In this document: piece after piece, positions 28,864 through 43,354 of the stretch
Layout: each line of letters starts with the position of its first letter
Numbering within the stretch: the stretch's first letter is position 1
Origin: Clostridia bacterium
Lineage (GTDB): Bacteria; Bacillota; Clostridia; Christensenellales; Aristaeellaceae
Length of the DNA: 64,000 nt
Assembly: GCA_900769875.1 (NCBI GenBank)
Contig: CAAGII010000069.1
Span: forward strand, 21,242-85,241
Direction: 5' to 3'
Program-made: the position numbers and the translations under genes
The notes under the pieces: generated by a model
Database searches by the model: none
The model's input: only the letters and a program-made list of their open reading frames with translations
What the model was told of the DNA's origin: nothing

Positions 28864-30243
28864 ATGCTGCGAAAATACTTTGGCTCCGCGTCCTTCTACA
28901 AGCAGGCGCTTTGCATCGCCCTGCCTGTGATGGGTCAGAGCCTGATTCAGAACCTTGTGTCGCTGATTGACAATTTCATGGTCGCGGGACTGGGCGATGT
29001 GAAGATGTCGGGCGTAAACATTGCCGGACAGATACTGTTTGTATTCATGGTGCTGCTCAACACCGTATGCACAGCCGGCGGCATCTTCATGACGCAGTTC
29101 TTCGGCGCGAAGGACGGGCGCGGCATGCGCCAGTCGCTGTGCTTCAAGATTGTGGTGAGCGGCGCGGCGCTTGTGATCTATCTTGCGGTGTGCATGCTGT
29201 TTCCACGCTCGGTGCTGCGGCTGCTGGTGATCGGCAACGCGGAGGCGGACGCGATCCTCGACGTGGGCGTGCGCTACATTTCGCTGATGGGCTATATCGG
29301 GCTGCCCATCGTGATGTCGGGCATCATGGCGTCGTCGCTGCGCGAGGTGGGCGAGGTGAAGGCGCCGCTGGTCATATCGGTAGCGGCGACGATCATCAAC
29401 ACCTTCCTGAACTGGGTGCTCATCTACGGCAACCTTGGCGCGCCCCGTCTGGAGGTGACTGGCGCGGCGTATGCCACCATCATTGCCCGCTGCGCGGAAA
29501 CGCTGATGTACTTCATGTTCCTGCGCCGCTTCAGGCAGCCCTTTGCCATCCGCCCGGATGATCTTGCGCACATTGACTGGAAGCTGTTCCGCACCATTCT
29601 CAAGCGCGGCAGCATGATGATCTTCTCGGAAATGGTATGGGTCGTTTCGGAGACGGTCACCACCGCGCTGTACAACAGCCGTGGCGGCGCGGACGTGGTC
29701 AGCGGCATGTCGGCCAGCTTTGCCATTGCCAACCTGTTCTTTGTGGCGTTCACGGGCATCACGACCGCGACGGGCATCATCGTGGGCAAGTCGCTCGGTG
29801 CGGGGCGGCTGGATGAGGCGCGCGCTGAAGCGCGCTGGCTGCTGACGGCGTCCATCTTCTTTGGGGCGGTGATGACCGTACTTGGCCTTGCGGCGATGCT
29901 GCTTGTGCCGGTTGTGTTCGCGAGTCTCAGCGCCGCCTCGCAGAGCATCTGCGCGAGCATGGTCTTCTGGATGGCGATCTTCATGCCGGTGTGGGTGTAT
30001 CAGAACGCGCAGTTCGCCATCTCCCGTGCCGGCGGCGACACCATGATGGGCATGCTTGTGGACGTGATCTGCACCATCGGCATCGCCACGCCGCTGATGT
30101 TCTACCTCGCGCTGGGAACGGGCGTTGGCCCGGTGGCGATCTACATTTCCATCAAGCTGGTGGATTTTGTCAAGGTGCTCATCGCATGGCTCTGGCTGAG
30201 AAAGGAACGCTGGGTCAAAAACCTCGCCTCTGTGCGGGGCTGA
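28864..30243 (+). CDS. MATE family efflux transporter
   Basis: 459 residues, about 12 membrane segments in two related halves. The opening SFYKQALCIALPVMGQSLIQNLVSLIDNFMVAGLGD is a typical MatE start, and AGGIFMTQFFGA and GAAYATIIARCAETLMYF are family features. It probably exports cationic drugs or metabolites using an ion gradient. The start ATG follows AAGGGAG. A perfect consensus promoter stands 70 bp upstream, unless repressed by the divergent LytTR-PAS regulator. Confidence 0.92.
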   Translation: MLRKYFGSASFYKQALCIALPVMGQSLIQNLVSLIDNFMVAGLGDVKMSGVNIAGQILFVFMVLLNTVCTAGGIFMTQFFGAKDGRGMRQSLCFKIVVSGAALVIYLAVCMLFPRSVLRLLVIGNAEADAILDVGVRYISLMGYIGLPIVMSGIMASSLREVGEVKAPLVISVAATIINTFLNWVLIYGNLGAPRLEVTGAAYATIIARCAETLMYFMFLRRFRQPFAIRPDDLAHIDWKLFRTILKRGSMMIFSEMVWVVSETVTTALYNSRGGADVVSGMSASFAIANLFFVAFTGITTATGIIVGKSLGAGRLDEARAEARWLLTASIFFGAVMTVLGLAAMLLVPVVFASLSAASQSICASMVFWMAIFMPVWVYQNAQFAISRAGGDTMMGMLVDVICTIGIATPLMFYLALGTGVGPVAIYISIKLVDFVKVLIAWLWLRKERWVKNLASVRG

Positions 30244-30280
30244 TCCCGGCGCACGATACGGGCGCATGAAAAGCGCATGA

Positions 30281-30319
30281 AAAGCGCGTCCTTGCAGTGT
30301 GTTTGCGAGGACGCGCTTT
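30281..30319. terminator. Bidirectional terminator between convergent MATE and lacZ-like genes
   Basis: AAAGCGCGTCCT (30281-30292) pairs perfectly with AGGACGCGCTTT (30308-30319). T-rich sequence follows on the plus strand and A/T-rich on the other. Just before it GCGCATGAAAA is repeated in tandem (30262-30283). Confidence 0.8.
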
Positions 30320-30341
30320 GTTTGGTGACGGATGCTCCGCG

Positions 30342-35646
<5,305 letters not shown>

Positions 35647-35650
35647 GGCG

Positions 35651-36184
35651 TTATCCTTTCCTTTCGCGGAGCTGCTCCTCCATGGCGAGCAGCCTGCGGT
35701 AGAGCGCGAGGGTGGCGTACACATCGGCCAGGGCGCGGTGCGCCGGTTGATACCGGATATCCAGCAAACGCACAAGTCCGGAGAGCGAATGCGTGCGCGC
35801 GTGCGGAAGCAGGCGGCGGGATAGCCCCAGCGTGTCATCCGCCACCCGAAGCTCCACCGGGATACCGGCGCGCTCACCCTCGCGGCGCAGCATGCCAAGG
35901 TCGAAGGCCACATTGTGCCCCACCACCGGCAGATCGCCGAAATAGTCCAGTATGCGCGGGAAAACCTGCGAGATGGGCGGCTTGTCCGCGAGCATCGCGT
36001 CGGTGATGCCGGTGAGATGCGTGATATACATCGGTAAACTGCGGCCTGGATGAAAGAGCTGGCAACGCGCGTCCACGATTTCGCCCTGCACAACCTTGAC
36101 GGCGGCAAGCTCGATCACGCGATCCGCGCTGCTCAGCCCTGTGGTTTCGGTATCCAGCACAAGAAAGGCTTCGGGTTCAGTCAT
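35651..36184 (-). CDS. DEDD-family 3'-5' exonuclease (DnaQ/PolC-epsilon-like)
   Basis: 177 residues. ExoI motif FLVLDTETTGLSSADRVIELAAV, ExoII VGHNVAFDLGMLR and ExoIII HRALADVYATLALY give the DEDDh signature of stand-alone epsilon-type exonucleases, which remove nucleotides from 3' ends in proofreading, repair or RNA trimming. It is cotranscribed with an upstream HerA-like ATPase (27 nt gap) and a downstream GH3 gene (4 nt gap). The functional link with the sugar enzymes is unclear. Confidence 0.9.
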   Translation of the reverse strand: MTEPEAFLVLDTETTGLSSADRVIELAAVKVVQGEIVDARCQLFHPGRSLPMYITHLTGITDAMLADKPPISQVFPRILDYFGDLPVVGHNVAFDLGMLRREGERAGIPVELRVADDTLGLSRRLLPHARTHSLSGLVRLLDIRYQPAHRALADVYATLALYRRLLAMEEQLRERKG

Positions 36185-36211
36185 GCTGTGTATCTCCGGC
36201 CGCAGCGGCGG

Positions 36212-38113
36212 TTATCTCTTCTTTTTGCCTGAATCAAGCCCCAGCAGGCTGTTGATGGAGCCCATGATGCCGCGCGTGACCTGCCGCGTGACCTCGCGGC
36301 TCGCGGTCGAGATGGCGGTGTTCTTGATGCGCCCTAGCACCGAATCGTTGCGGCGGGTGCGCTCGGCGCGCTCCTCGCGCAGCTCGTCGGCGCGGCGGCG
36401 GCGCTCCTCGGCCTGACGCTCCTTCTCCGCCTTTTCGGCTGCCCTGCGCTGCTTTTCCGCCTCGCGCTGGTCTGCGGCGCTGGGCGCGTTCACGGCTGTC
36501 TGCTCCGGCTGCACGGCGATATAGCCGCCGGTCGCCGGGTCAAGTCGCATGGTCATCATCTGCTGGGTGTACTGCCCGGTGGCGGGGTTGAATACCATCA
36601 CGGGCATCTGCTGCGTTTCGGGCGCGGCGGGCGCTGCCTCCGGCGCGGGCTGCTGGAGCATCGTGGGCGCCTTGAAGGACATGCCCTCCAGCTGCTTGCT
36701 CACATAGCCGCCGGTTGCGGGATCGTACACCATGAAGCCCTGCGGCTTGGCGGCGGGCTGCGCGGCGGGCGCGGTAGAAACCACGGGCGCTGCGGGCTGA
36801 ACCGCGGGCGCGGGCGTGGGCACGGGCTGCTTGAGCAGCGAACCGGCCAGCAGCTCATAGGCGCTCTCGCGGTCGATTGCCTCATCGTACACGCCGAAGA
36901 ACGGGCTTGTCTGCAGGCAGACGGTGCGAAGCCCATCGTCGATGCTGCCCATGCGGCTCTGCGGCGGCACAATCAGCGCGCGCTCCACCATACCGGGCGC
37001 GCCCTTTTCATCAAGGAAGGAAACCAGCGCTTCGCCGGTGGCGAGGCTGACGATGGCCTCCTCCGTGTCGAAGGCGGGGTTTGCGCGGAAGGTCTGCGCA
37101 GCCACCTTCACCGCCTTCTGATCCAGTGGCGTATAGGCGCGCAGCGCGTGCTGGATGCGGTTGCCCAGCTGCCCCAGCACGGTCATGGGAATGTCCGTGG
37201 GGTTTTGGGTGATGAAGTACACGCCCACGCCCTTGGAGCGGATCAGGCGCACCACCTGCTCCACCTTTTCAAGCAGCGCCTTGGAGCAGTTGTTAAAGAG
37301 CAGATGCGCCTCGTCAAAGAAGAACACCATGCGCGGCTTGTCCAAATCGCCCACCTCGGGCAGCAGCTCGTAGAGCTCGCTGAGCATCCACAGCAGCAGC
37401 GTGGAGTACATCGCGGGATGGAGGAACAGCCGGTCGGCGGCAAGAATGTTGATGGTACCGCGACCCTCCTCGTCCAGCTGCATCCAGTCGGCAATGTGGA
37501 TGGCAGGCTCGCCGAAGAAACAGTCGCCGCCCTGATCCTCCAGCACGGCCACGGCGCGCTGGATGGCGCCGATGCTGGCGACGCTCACGTTGCCGTACTG
37601 CAGCGTGTAGTCGCGCGCGTGCTCGCCCAGGTAGGCCAGCATCGCCTTAAGATCCTTCAAATCAAGCAGGAGCATGCCCTCGTCGTCCGCGACGCGGAAG
37701 AGCACGTTCATCACGCCCGTCTGTACCTCGTTGAGCCCCAGCATGCGGCTGAGCAGCAGCGGCCCCATATCGCTCACGGTCACGCGGATTGGATGTCCCT
37801 TTTCACCGTACACATCCCAGAACACGGTGGGATACGCCGTGTAGTGGAACGAGGGGAGCGAGCAGGCGGCAATGCGCGAGGCGAGCGAATCGCTGTGCTC
37901 GCCGGGGCTGACCATGCCGCTCAGGTCGCCCTTGATATCCGCCAGAAACACGGGCACGCCCATGTCGGAAAAGCCCTCGGCAAGCACCTTGAGGCTCACC
38001 GTCTTGCCGGTGCCGGTCGCGCCGGCGATCAGGCCGTGGCGGTTGGCCATGTGCGGCAGCAGGAAGGCAGGCTGCGCGCCCGTGCCCACCCAGATCTTGT
38101 TTTCGTACAGCAT
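36212..38113 (-). CDS. HerA-like/DUF853 ATPase (YjgR-type)
   Basis: 633 residues. [35 protein letters not shown] contains the Walker A, and [16 protein letters not shown] the Walker [13 protein letters not shown] and [29 protein letters not shown] are hallmarks of the DUF853/HerA-FtsK ATPases. Residues about 430-545 are Pro/Ala-rich with three copies of a DPATGGY motif (461-471, 506-516, 522-532). A charged coiled coil rich in Lys, Arg and Glu (about 550-590) and a basic tail ending DSGKKKR follow. The family role is poorly known; DNA translocation or membrane association is possible. AAAGGGAG precedes the start. Confidence 0.88.
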   Translation of the reverse strand: MLYENKIWVGTGAQPAFLLPHMANRHGLIAGATGTGKTVSLKVLAEGFSDMGVPVFLADIKGDLSGMVSPGEHSDSLASRIAACSLPSFHYTAYPTVFWDVYGEKGHPIRVTVSDMGPLLLSRMLGLNEVQTGVMNVLFRVADDEGMLLLDLKDLKAMLAYLGEHARDYTLQYGNVSVASIGAIQRAVAVLEDQGGDCFFGEPAIHIADWMQLDEEGRGTINILAADRLFLHPAMYSTLLLWMLSELYELLPEVGDLDKPRMVFFFDEAHLLFNNCSKALLEKVEQVVRLIRSKGVGVYFITQNPTDIPMTVLGQLGNRIQHALRAYTPLDQKAVKVAAQTFRANPAFDTEEAIVSLATGEALVSFLDEKGAPGMVERALIVPPQSRMGSIDDGLRTVCLQTSPFFGVYDEAIDRESAYELLAGSLLKQPVPTPAPAVQPAAPVVSTAPAAQPAAKPQGFMVYDPATGGYVSKQLEGMSFKAPTMLQQPAPEAAPAAPETQQMPVMVFNPATGQYTQQMMTMRLDPATGGYIAVQPEQTAVNAPSAADQREAEKQRRAAEKAEKERQAEERRRRADELREERAERTRRNDSVLGRIKNTAISTASREVTRQVTRGIMGSINSLLGLDSGKKKR

Positions 38114-38161
38114 ATCCGATCAACTCCCTTTCGTGATGCGTTGGATGGAGGCGCCTGATGC

Positions 38162-39136
38162 TCACGCGTCGTGCTGCTCCTGCGCCATGCCGGGGGTACG
38201 CTCCGCGATGATATAGCGCGGGCGGGCTTTGACCTCAAGGTAGATTTTACCGATGTATTCGCCGATTACGCCCAGAAAAATGGACTGGATTCCGCCAAGG
38301 AAGCACACAAGGCATGCCAGCGACGCCCAGCCGCTGACCGTGTTGCCCGTCAGCGCGGCGATGGCTGCCCACACCATGCCGATGACGGATAGGAGGCATA
38401 CGATGAGCCCGAAGAAGAAGATGAGCCGGATGGGCTTGACCGACAGGCTGGTGATGCCGTCAAAGGCGAGGGCGATCATCTTGCGCAGCGGATAGTGGCT
38501 CTTGCCCGCGACGCGCTCATGCCGCTCGTAGTACACGCTGGTGGACTTGAACCCAACCAGCGGCACCATGCCGCGCAGGAAGAGATTCACCTCCCTGAAA
38601 TTGGCAAATTCGCGCAGCACGCGGCTGCTCATCAGGCGGTAATCGGCGTGGTTGAACACCACCTCGGCGCCCATGAGCTGCATGAAGCGGTAAAAGGCCT
38701 CGGCGGTGAAGCGCTTGAAGAAGGTGTCGGTATCGCGCTTGGAGCGCACGCCGTACACCACGTCGCACCCGGCGAGGTATTCGTCGATCATCTGGTCCAT
38801 GGCGTTGATGTCGTCCTGACCGTCGCAGTCGATGGAGATGGTCACATCGCACCGGTCCTTCGCTTCCATCAGACCGGCCAGCACGGCATTCTGATGCCCG
38901 CGGTTGCGGCTTTGCGCGATGCCCTGAAAATGCGCGTCCTCACGGGATAGCCGCTGGATGATGGCCCAGGTTTCGTCACTGCTGCCGTCGTTGACCATGA
39001 GGATGCGGCTGTCGGGACTGATTTTGCCCTCGTTCGCGAGCTGATTGATCTTCGCAAGGAAGATGGGGCTTGTTTTGGGCAATACCTCCTGCTCGTTGTA
39101 GCAGGGGATCACGATGTACAATACGGGCTTGTTCAC
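38162..39136 (-). CDS. GT2 glycosyltransferase with two C-terminal membrane helices (GtrB/DPM1-like)
   Basis: 324 residues from the GTG at 39136, nine nucleotides after GGGAGG. The GT-A domain has YIVIPCYNEQEVLP, LMVNDGSSDETW, the metal-binding region TISIDCDGQDD and AEVVFNHADYRLMS. Two membrane segments at about residues 228-295 and the ending IYLEVKARPRYII are typical of enzymes that load a sugar from a nucleotide sugar onto undecaprenyl phosphate. It may supply a sugar for surface glycan or lipid decoration. First gene of the minus-strand run down to the beta-galactosidase. Confidence 0.92.
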   Translation of the reverse strand: MNKPVLYIVIPCYNEQEVLPKTSPIFLAKINQLANEGKISPDSRILMVNDGSSDETWAIIQRLSREDAHFQGIAQSRNRGHQNAVLAGLMEAKDRCDVTISIDCDGQDDINAMDQMIDEYLAGCDVVYGVRSKRDTDTFFKRFTAEAFYRFMQLMGAEVVFNHADYRLMSSRVLREFANFREVNLFLRGMVPLVGFKSTSVYYERHERVAGKSHYPLRKMIALAFDGITSLSVKPIRLIFFFGLIVCLLSVIGMVWAAIAALTGNTVSGWASLACLVCFLGGIQSIFLGVIGEYIGKIYLEVKARPRYIIAERTPGMAQEQHDA

Positions 39137-39206
39137 GTTTCCTCCCTCTCGTCCACCATCAGGTGAAGCACGGCTGGTTCTGGAGTTTTTCCGCTTTGTT
39201 GCGTCC

Positions 39207-39212
39207 ATTATA
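39207..39212 (-). promoter_or_regulatory. Extended -10 promoter for the GT2 operon
   Basis: On the minus strand TGG-TATAAT forms an extended -10 about 70 bp before the GTG start. No good -35 is visible at 17 bp. Confidence 0.55.
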
Positions 39213-39313
39213 CCATACTATGCGCCGCTGTGGAAGAAGAAACTGCAAGCGCCGCGCTGAAATGTTGCAAACAGGAGACAAAGTGAACAAGTCGATGAAG
39301 AACGAATGTTTGC

Positions 39314-39343
39314 TTGCCTGCGCGGAAGCAGACGCGGTATAAT
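39314..39343 (+). promoter_or_regulatory. Promoter of nrdR
   Basis: TTGCCT (39314-39319) and perfect TATAAT (39338-39343), 18-bp spacer, 44 bp before the start codon. Confidence 0.7.
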
Positions 39344-39387
39344 AGGCTGCAACCCTTTCAACTACAGTCACAGGAGGCGATCGCCGC

Positions 39388-39864
39388 ATGCGCTGCCAGT
39401 TCTGCAACTGCACGGAGAGCAAGGTCATTGATTCCAGACCGACCGAGGAAAACAACAGCATCCGGCGCCGCCGTGAGTGTGTCTGCTGCGGCCGCCGCTT
39501 CACCACCTACGAGAAGATCGAGCTGCTGCCGCTGATGGTGGTCAAGCGCGACGGCAGACGCGAGGCCTTCGCGCCTGAGAAGATCCACAGCGGTATTCTG
39601 CACGCGTGCGACAAGCTGCCCGTGTCCATGCAGCGCATTGAGGAGATCGTCGCGCGTGTGGAGCGCAGGGCGTATGCCAGCGCGGACGGCGAGATCAGCA
39701 GCCAGGAGCTGGGCGACATGGTGATGGACGAGCTTAAGGGGCTCAACGACGTCGCCTATGTGCGCTTTGCCGCCGTGTACCGCAAATTCACCGATCTTGG
39801 TACCTTCATGCAGGAGCTGCAGAAGATTGTCAACGAGAACAAGTGCGCGGAGGACAAGGAGTAA
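39388..39864 (+). CDS. nrdR: Transcriptional repressor NrdR
   Basis: 158 residues, the usual family length. The N-terminal zinc ribbon MRCQFCNCTESKVIDSRP with RRRRECVCCGRRFTTYE is diagnostic. The ATP-cone domain begins at VVKRDGRREAFAPEKI. NrdR senses nucleotide state and represses ribonucleotide reductase genes. GGAGG lies 13 nt before ATG 39388. No ribonucleotide reductase gene is in the window, and I saw no NrdR-box pair at this promoter. It ends at a bidirectional terminator facing the PBP operon. Confidence 0.97.
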   Translation: MRCQFCNCTESKVIDSRPTEENNSIRRRRECVCCGRRFTTYEKIELLPLMVVKRDGRREAFAPEKIHSGILHACDKLPVSMQRIEEIVARVERRAYASADGEISSQELGDMVMDELKGLNDVAYVRFAAVYRKFTDLGTFMQELQKIVNENKCAEDKE

Positions 39865-39880
39865 GCTCGGATCAAAAGCA

Positions 39881-39926
39881 GAGGGTGCTGACGCGGAATG
39901 TTTCATCTGCGTCAGCACCCTCTTTT
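39881..39926. terminator. Bidirectional terminator between nrdR and the PBP gene
   Basis: GAGGGTGCTGACGC (39881-39894) pairs perfectly with 39909-39922, followed by TTTT. On the minus strand CTTTT follows a short distance after the stem. Confidence 0.88.
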
Positions 39927-39935
39927 GGTTGCGCG

Positions 39936-41393
39936 TCAATCCCCGGTTATCGGGCTTGCCACGCGCTCCCTGTGCTCGTCAAGGTAGCGGAAGACGTCCG
40001 CCGCGATGGGCGCGCAGACGCTGCCGCCGCCAAGGCCGTCGTCGATATCCTCCACCACCACGCAGACGGCGTAGGGCAGGCTCTTGTCGGCGATGTAGCC
40101 CACAAACCAGCCGTAGCTGATGTAGCGCCCGTTCAGGGTGGATTCGGCGGTGCCGGTCTTGCCGCAGATCGGGAGCTGCCCCACCTGCGCGCGCGTGCCC
40201 GTGCCGCCGGTGACCACGGCGCGCATGGCGTCCTCCAGACGGTAGGATTCCTGCGCGCTCATGACGCTGCGATAGACCCTGCTGCTCAGCCCCACGCGCT
40301 GTATTCCGCCCTCGCCGGTCACCTGATAGAGCAGCCGGGGCTCCATCATCACGCCGCCGTTGGCGACGGAGGCCGCCACCATGCACATGTGCATGGGCGT
40401 TGCGTCGATGGCGCTCTGCCCAAAGCCGCTGGCGGCAGTTTCCAGCGCGGTACGGACGCCGGTGGGATAGCGGGAGTTCTCCACCACCAGATCGCGGAAG
40501 AGAAAATTGTCGCCAAAGCCGAACGCCTCGGCGGTGCGGCGGAGCTTGTCGTCGCCCGCGTCGAGCGCGATGCAGGCGAACACCTTGTTGCAACTGACCA
40601 TGAACGCCTGCCGCAGCGTGAGGCTGCCATGCACCGCGCCGCCGTAATCGCGGATCGCCTGTCCGTCCACGAGCAGCTGCTCGCCGCAGGGGTAGACGGC
40701 CTCGTCGCTTGCGGGGATATGCTGCATGGCGCAGAGCATGGTCACAATCTTGAAGGTCGAGCCCGGCGGATACAGGCTCTGCAGGGCGCGGTTCCAGTAG
40801 GGCTGGCCGTCCTGCAGCGCCGCGGCGACGGGGCTTTCGGGATCGAAGTTGGGGCGGGAGATGAGCGCCAGCACCTCGCCCGTGCGGTAGTTCATCACCA
40901 CTGCCGCGCCGCGCTTGCCAAGGGAGGCCGGATGCTGGTCAAAATACGCGTCCAGCGAGGCGCACAGCCGGCTGTCGATGGTCAGCGTCACGTTGTCGCC
41001 GCGCCTTTGTCCACCGGAGAGGAGCGTGGTGATCTGCTCCATCAGCGAGGTCTGAAAGCCGTAGAGGTAATTGGTCTGGAAGGTTTCCACACCGTTGGAG
41101 ACATTGCCCTGCCCGTCGCCCAGCACATGCACCACGGCGCGGCGCACGGCCTCGCTGGGCGCGTAGACGCGGCTGCCGTCCTCCGCGGTGGCGGCGAGCA
41201 GCAGACCGTTGCGATCCAGAATGTCGCCGGCAATCACGCTCTCCTTCTGCGTTTTCACGCGCGGATTGTGGCTGGAGGAAAACCAGCGGTTGCCATAGAT
41301 CACCACGCTGTAGCAGCCGTACACGGCAAGCAGCAGGAACAGGGCGAACATCAGGAGCGTCAGGAGCTTGAAGCGGAACCGCTGTCGTTTCAC
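39936..41393 (-). CDS. Penicillin-binding protein transpeptidase (PbpA/FtsI type)
   Basis: 485 residues from the GTG at 41393, after GGGAGG. A single N-terminal membrane anchor (residues 9-31) is followed by a short dimerisation region (GDILDRNGLLLAATAEDG) and a transpeptidase domain with Ser212 in GSTFK, SCN at 267-269 and KTG at 412-414. It cross-links peptidoglycan outside the membrane. The short length and lack of PASTA domains match actinobacterial-type PbpA. It directly follows FtsW/RodA and an FHA protein, the conserved FHA-FtsW-PbpA module. Probable role: elongation or septal synthesis with the upstream SEDS partner. Confidence 0.93.
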   Translation of the reverse strand: MKRQRFRFKLLTLLMFALFLLLAVYGCYSVVIYGNRWFSSSHNPRVKTQKESVIAGDILDRNGLLLAATAEDGSRVYAPSEAVRRAVVHVLGDGQGNVSNGVETFQTNYLYGFQTSLMEQITTLLSGGQRRGDNVTLTIDSRLCASLDAYFDQHPASLGKRGAAVVMNYRTGEVLALISRPNFDPESPVAAALQDGQPYWNRALQSLYPPGSTFKIVTMLCAMQHIPASDEAVYPCGEQLLVDGQAIRDYGGAVHGSLTLRQAFMVSCNKVFACIALDAGDDKLRRTAEAFGFGDNFLFRDLVVENSRYPTGVRTALETAASGFGQSAIDATPMHMCMVAASVANGGVMMEPRLLYQVTGEGGIQRVGLSSRVYRSVMSAQESYRLEDAMRAVVTGGTGTRAQVGQLPICGKTGTAESTLNGRYISYGWFVGYIADKSLPYAVCVVVEDIDDGLGGGSVCAPIAADVFRYLDEHRERVASPITGD

Positions 41394-41416
41394 GGCATTG
41401 CACCTCCCTGCGTGCG

Positions 41417-42718
41417 TCAGTGCTTGCGGCCAAGACCGGCAAGGCGCGCGTCCTCGTCGAGGTCGTCGTCGTTCAGGCTGTCAACGCCCTGCATCAGGCC
41501 GATGAGGCACATGCTGCTCAGGAGCGAGGAGCCGCCGCTGGATACAAAGGGCATGGTGACGCCCGTCAGGGGGATCAGCTTGATGACCCCGCCGATGATG
41601 ACAAAGGTCTGCAGTCCCAGCATGAGCGTCGCGCCCATGGCGAGCAGTCCGTGAAAGGAGCGCCGCGCCTGCATGGCGATGGTCGCGCCGCGCCAGATGA
41701 GCGCCACATACATCGCCAGCACGGACATGCCGAACACCAGCCCGAACTGCTCGCAGATGACGGCGAAGATGAAATCCGTCTCATACACGGGAATCGAGCG
41801 GGGCGAGCCGAGCCCAAGCCCCATGCCGAACAGGCCGCCGCTGGCAAGCGCCATCAGCCCCTGCACAATCTGGTAGCCGGCGCTGTTGTAGTCGGCCCAC
41901 GGGTTGAGCCAGACGGCCACGCGCCGCTTGACGTGCGCGAACATGCGGTAGCCCATGACCGCCGCGCCCGCGCCGCCCGCAAGTCCCAGCCCCGTGAGCG
42001 CGAGGTTGCCCGAGGAGGCATAGAAAAGCATCAGCGTAACGCCGTAATAGAGCAGCGCCGTGCCCAGATCCTTCTGGAGCATGAGCAGGGCAAGGCAAAT
42101 GACGGAGAAAGTCAGCCAGAGCAGCATGCGGCGGCGCGTCATGGCGTAGCTGATGATGATGAGCAGGCTGATCTTCACCATTTCGCTGGGCTGGAAGGAC
42201 AGGCCGCCCAGATAAATCCAGTTCGTTGCGCCGTTGGTTTCGCGCCCGATGACCAGGGGAAGCGCCAGCAGCCCCAGCGACACGGGATAGAGCAGCAGCA
42301 CCGGCAAGCGCCATGAGCGAACCGCGCGCACCATGTAGATGCACAGCACCATGGCGACCAGCCCCACGCCGTAATACGCGGCCTGCCGGTAGGCGAGCGT
42401 GGGGGAGGTGGCGTAGAGCACCAGCACGCCCAGCGCGCACAGGAAGTTGGCCAGCGACAAAAGCAGCCTGTCCGCCGGAAAGAGCCGTGGCAGCAGGTTG
42501 ATGCCCAGCGCCAGCAGCGCGGGCACCAGCAGCGCAAGCGCGAAGCCCTGCCATGCCAGATCCTTGAGGAACAGCAGCGTAAACGCGCAGAAAAAGAACA
42601 GCATCGTCAGATACGACATCAGCCTGCCGGGCTCGCGCGTGCGCTTTTGAGCACGCTCCCTGTGCGGGGGATGGAGCTTCGGCCTTGGTCGCCTGTCACT
42701 CTTTGGATGAAGCGGCAT
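41417..42718 (-). CDS. SEDS peptidoglycan glycosyltransferase FtsW/RodA/SpoVE
   Basis: 433 residues. The start at 42718 has AAAAGGAGG and overlaps the FHA gene by 23 nt. A basic proline-rich N-terminal tail (about 35 residues) precedes roughly ten membrane segments. SEDS signatures are NWIYLGGLSFQPSEMVKI, MLQKDLGTALLYYGV, YETDFIFAVICEQFG and MPFVSSGGSSLLSS. It polymerises lipid II into glycan strands with the downstream PBP. Which paralogue it is cannot be decided from context alone. Confidence 0.94.
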   Translation of the reverse strand: MPLHPKSDRRPRPKLHPPHRERAQKRTREPGRLMSYLTMLFFFCAFTLLFLKDLAWQGFALALLVPALLALGINLLPRLFPADRLLLSLANFLCALGVLVLYATSPTLAYRQAAYYGVGLVAMVLCIYMVRAVRSWRLPVLLLYPVSLGLLALPLVIGRETNGATNWIYLGGLSFQPSEMVKISLLIIISYAMTRRRMLLWLTFSVICLALLMLQKDLGTALLYYGVTLMLFYASSGNLALTGLGLAGGAGAAVMGYRMFAHVKRRVAVWLNPWADYNSAGYQIVQGLMALASGGLFGMGLGLGSPRSIPVYETDFIFAVICEQFGLVFGMSVLAMYVALIWRGATIAMQARRSFHGLLAMGATLMLGLQTFVIIGGVIKLIPLTGVTMPFVSSGGSSLLSSMCLIGLMQGVDSLNDDDLDEDARLAGLGRKH

Positions 42719-43328
42719 GGCCCTGCCTCCTTTTCACGGGCTTTGCGGCGGCGGTTTGTTCCCCGGGCGGCGCGTAGGGAGGCACATAGCGCACCGTTTC
42801 GTCCACCGAGGGGGCGCGCTCCACCTTTTTTGCGGACAGACGCTTTTTGCCCGTTTCCAGCCCCTCAAACAGCCTCAGGCGCAGCTCGCACTCGCCGATC
42901 TCCAGCACGCTCCCATGCACCATGGGGTGCTGGCGGGGCTTGCTGCGCGCGTTCAGCGTTACCCCGTCCAGCACGCAGGTCTGGCCGGGACTGACATACA
43001 GCAGCACGCCGCATCGGGATTGAAAGGAGAAGTCAAGATGCCGCCTGACGACGCCGCGGCACGGCAAGGTCAGATCGCTGCCCCGGGCGGAGCCGAGCGT
43101 ACCCTCATAGGGCATGGGGAAGGTGGTGCCCTCCGCCACATCGTCGCAGCCGCGGACGACCACCATTTCGCCGATCATGCCCGCGTCGGGCAGGCGCTGC
43201 AGGCGGCGGTGCCGCCCTCTGCGCTCCGCAAGCTGCCACGCCATGGCGCGCCAGACCAGCATGACGCCCAGCAGCGCAAAAAAGTAGCGCATGGCCTGCG
43301 AAAGCACCTCAAAGACCGTTTCGGGCAT
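42696..43328 (-). CDS. Membrane-anchored FHA-domain protein
   Basis: 210 residues. AGGAGG precedes the ATG at 43328. One N-terminal membrane segment (about residues 8-28) is followed by an FHA-like domain at about 65-155 (TLGSARGSDLTLPCRGVVRRHLDF, then LDGVTLNARSKPRQHPMVHGSVLEIGECELRL). The FHA core is recognisable (GSARGSD, RRH, NG-like NAR), with a charged C-terminal tail. It resembles FhaB/FipA-type proteins that read Thr-phosphorylation near cell-wall synthases. No Ser/Thr kinase gene is in the window. Overlaps FtsW, so tightly coupled. Confidence 0.82.
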   Translation of the reverse strand: MPETVFEVLSQAMRYFFALLGVMLVWRAMAWQLAERRGRHRRLQRLPDAGMIGEMVVVRGCDDVAEGTTFPMPYEGTLGSARGSDLTLPCRGVVRRHLDFSFQSRCGVLLYVSPGQTCVLDGVTLNARSKPRQHPMVHGSVLEIGECELRLRLFEGLETGKKRLSAKKVERAPSVDETVRYVPPYAPPGEQTAAAKPVKRRQGHAASSKE

Positions 43329-43354
43329 GGTTTCACCTCCTGCGGCAGGACGGA

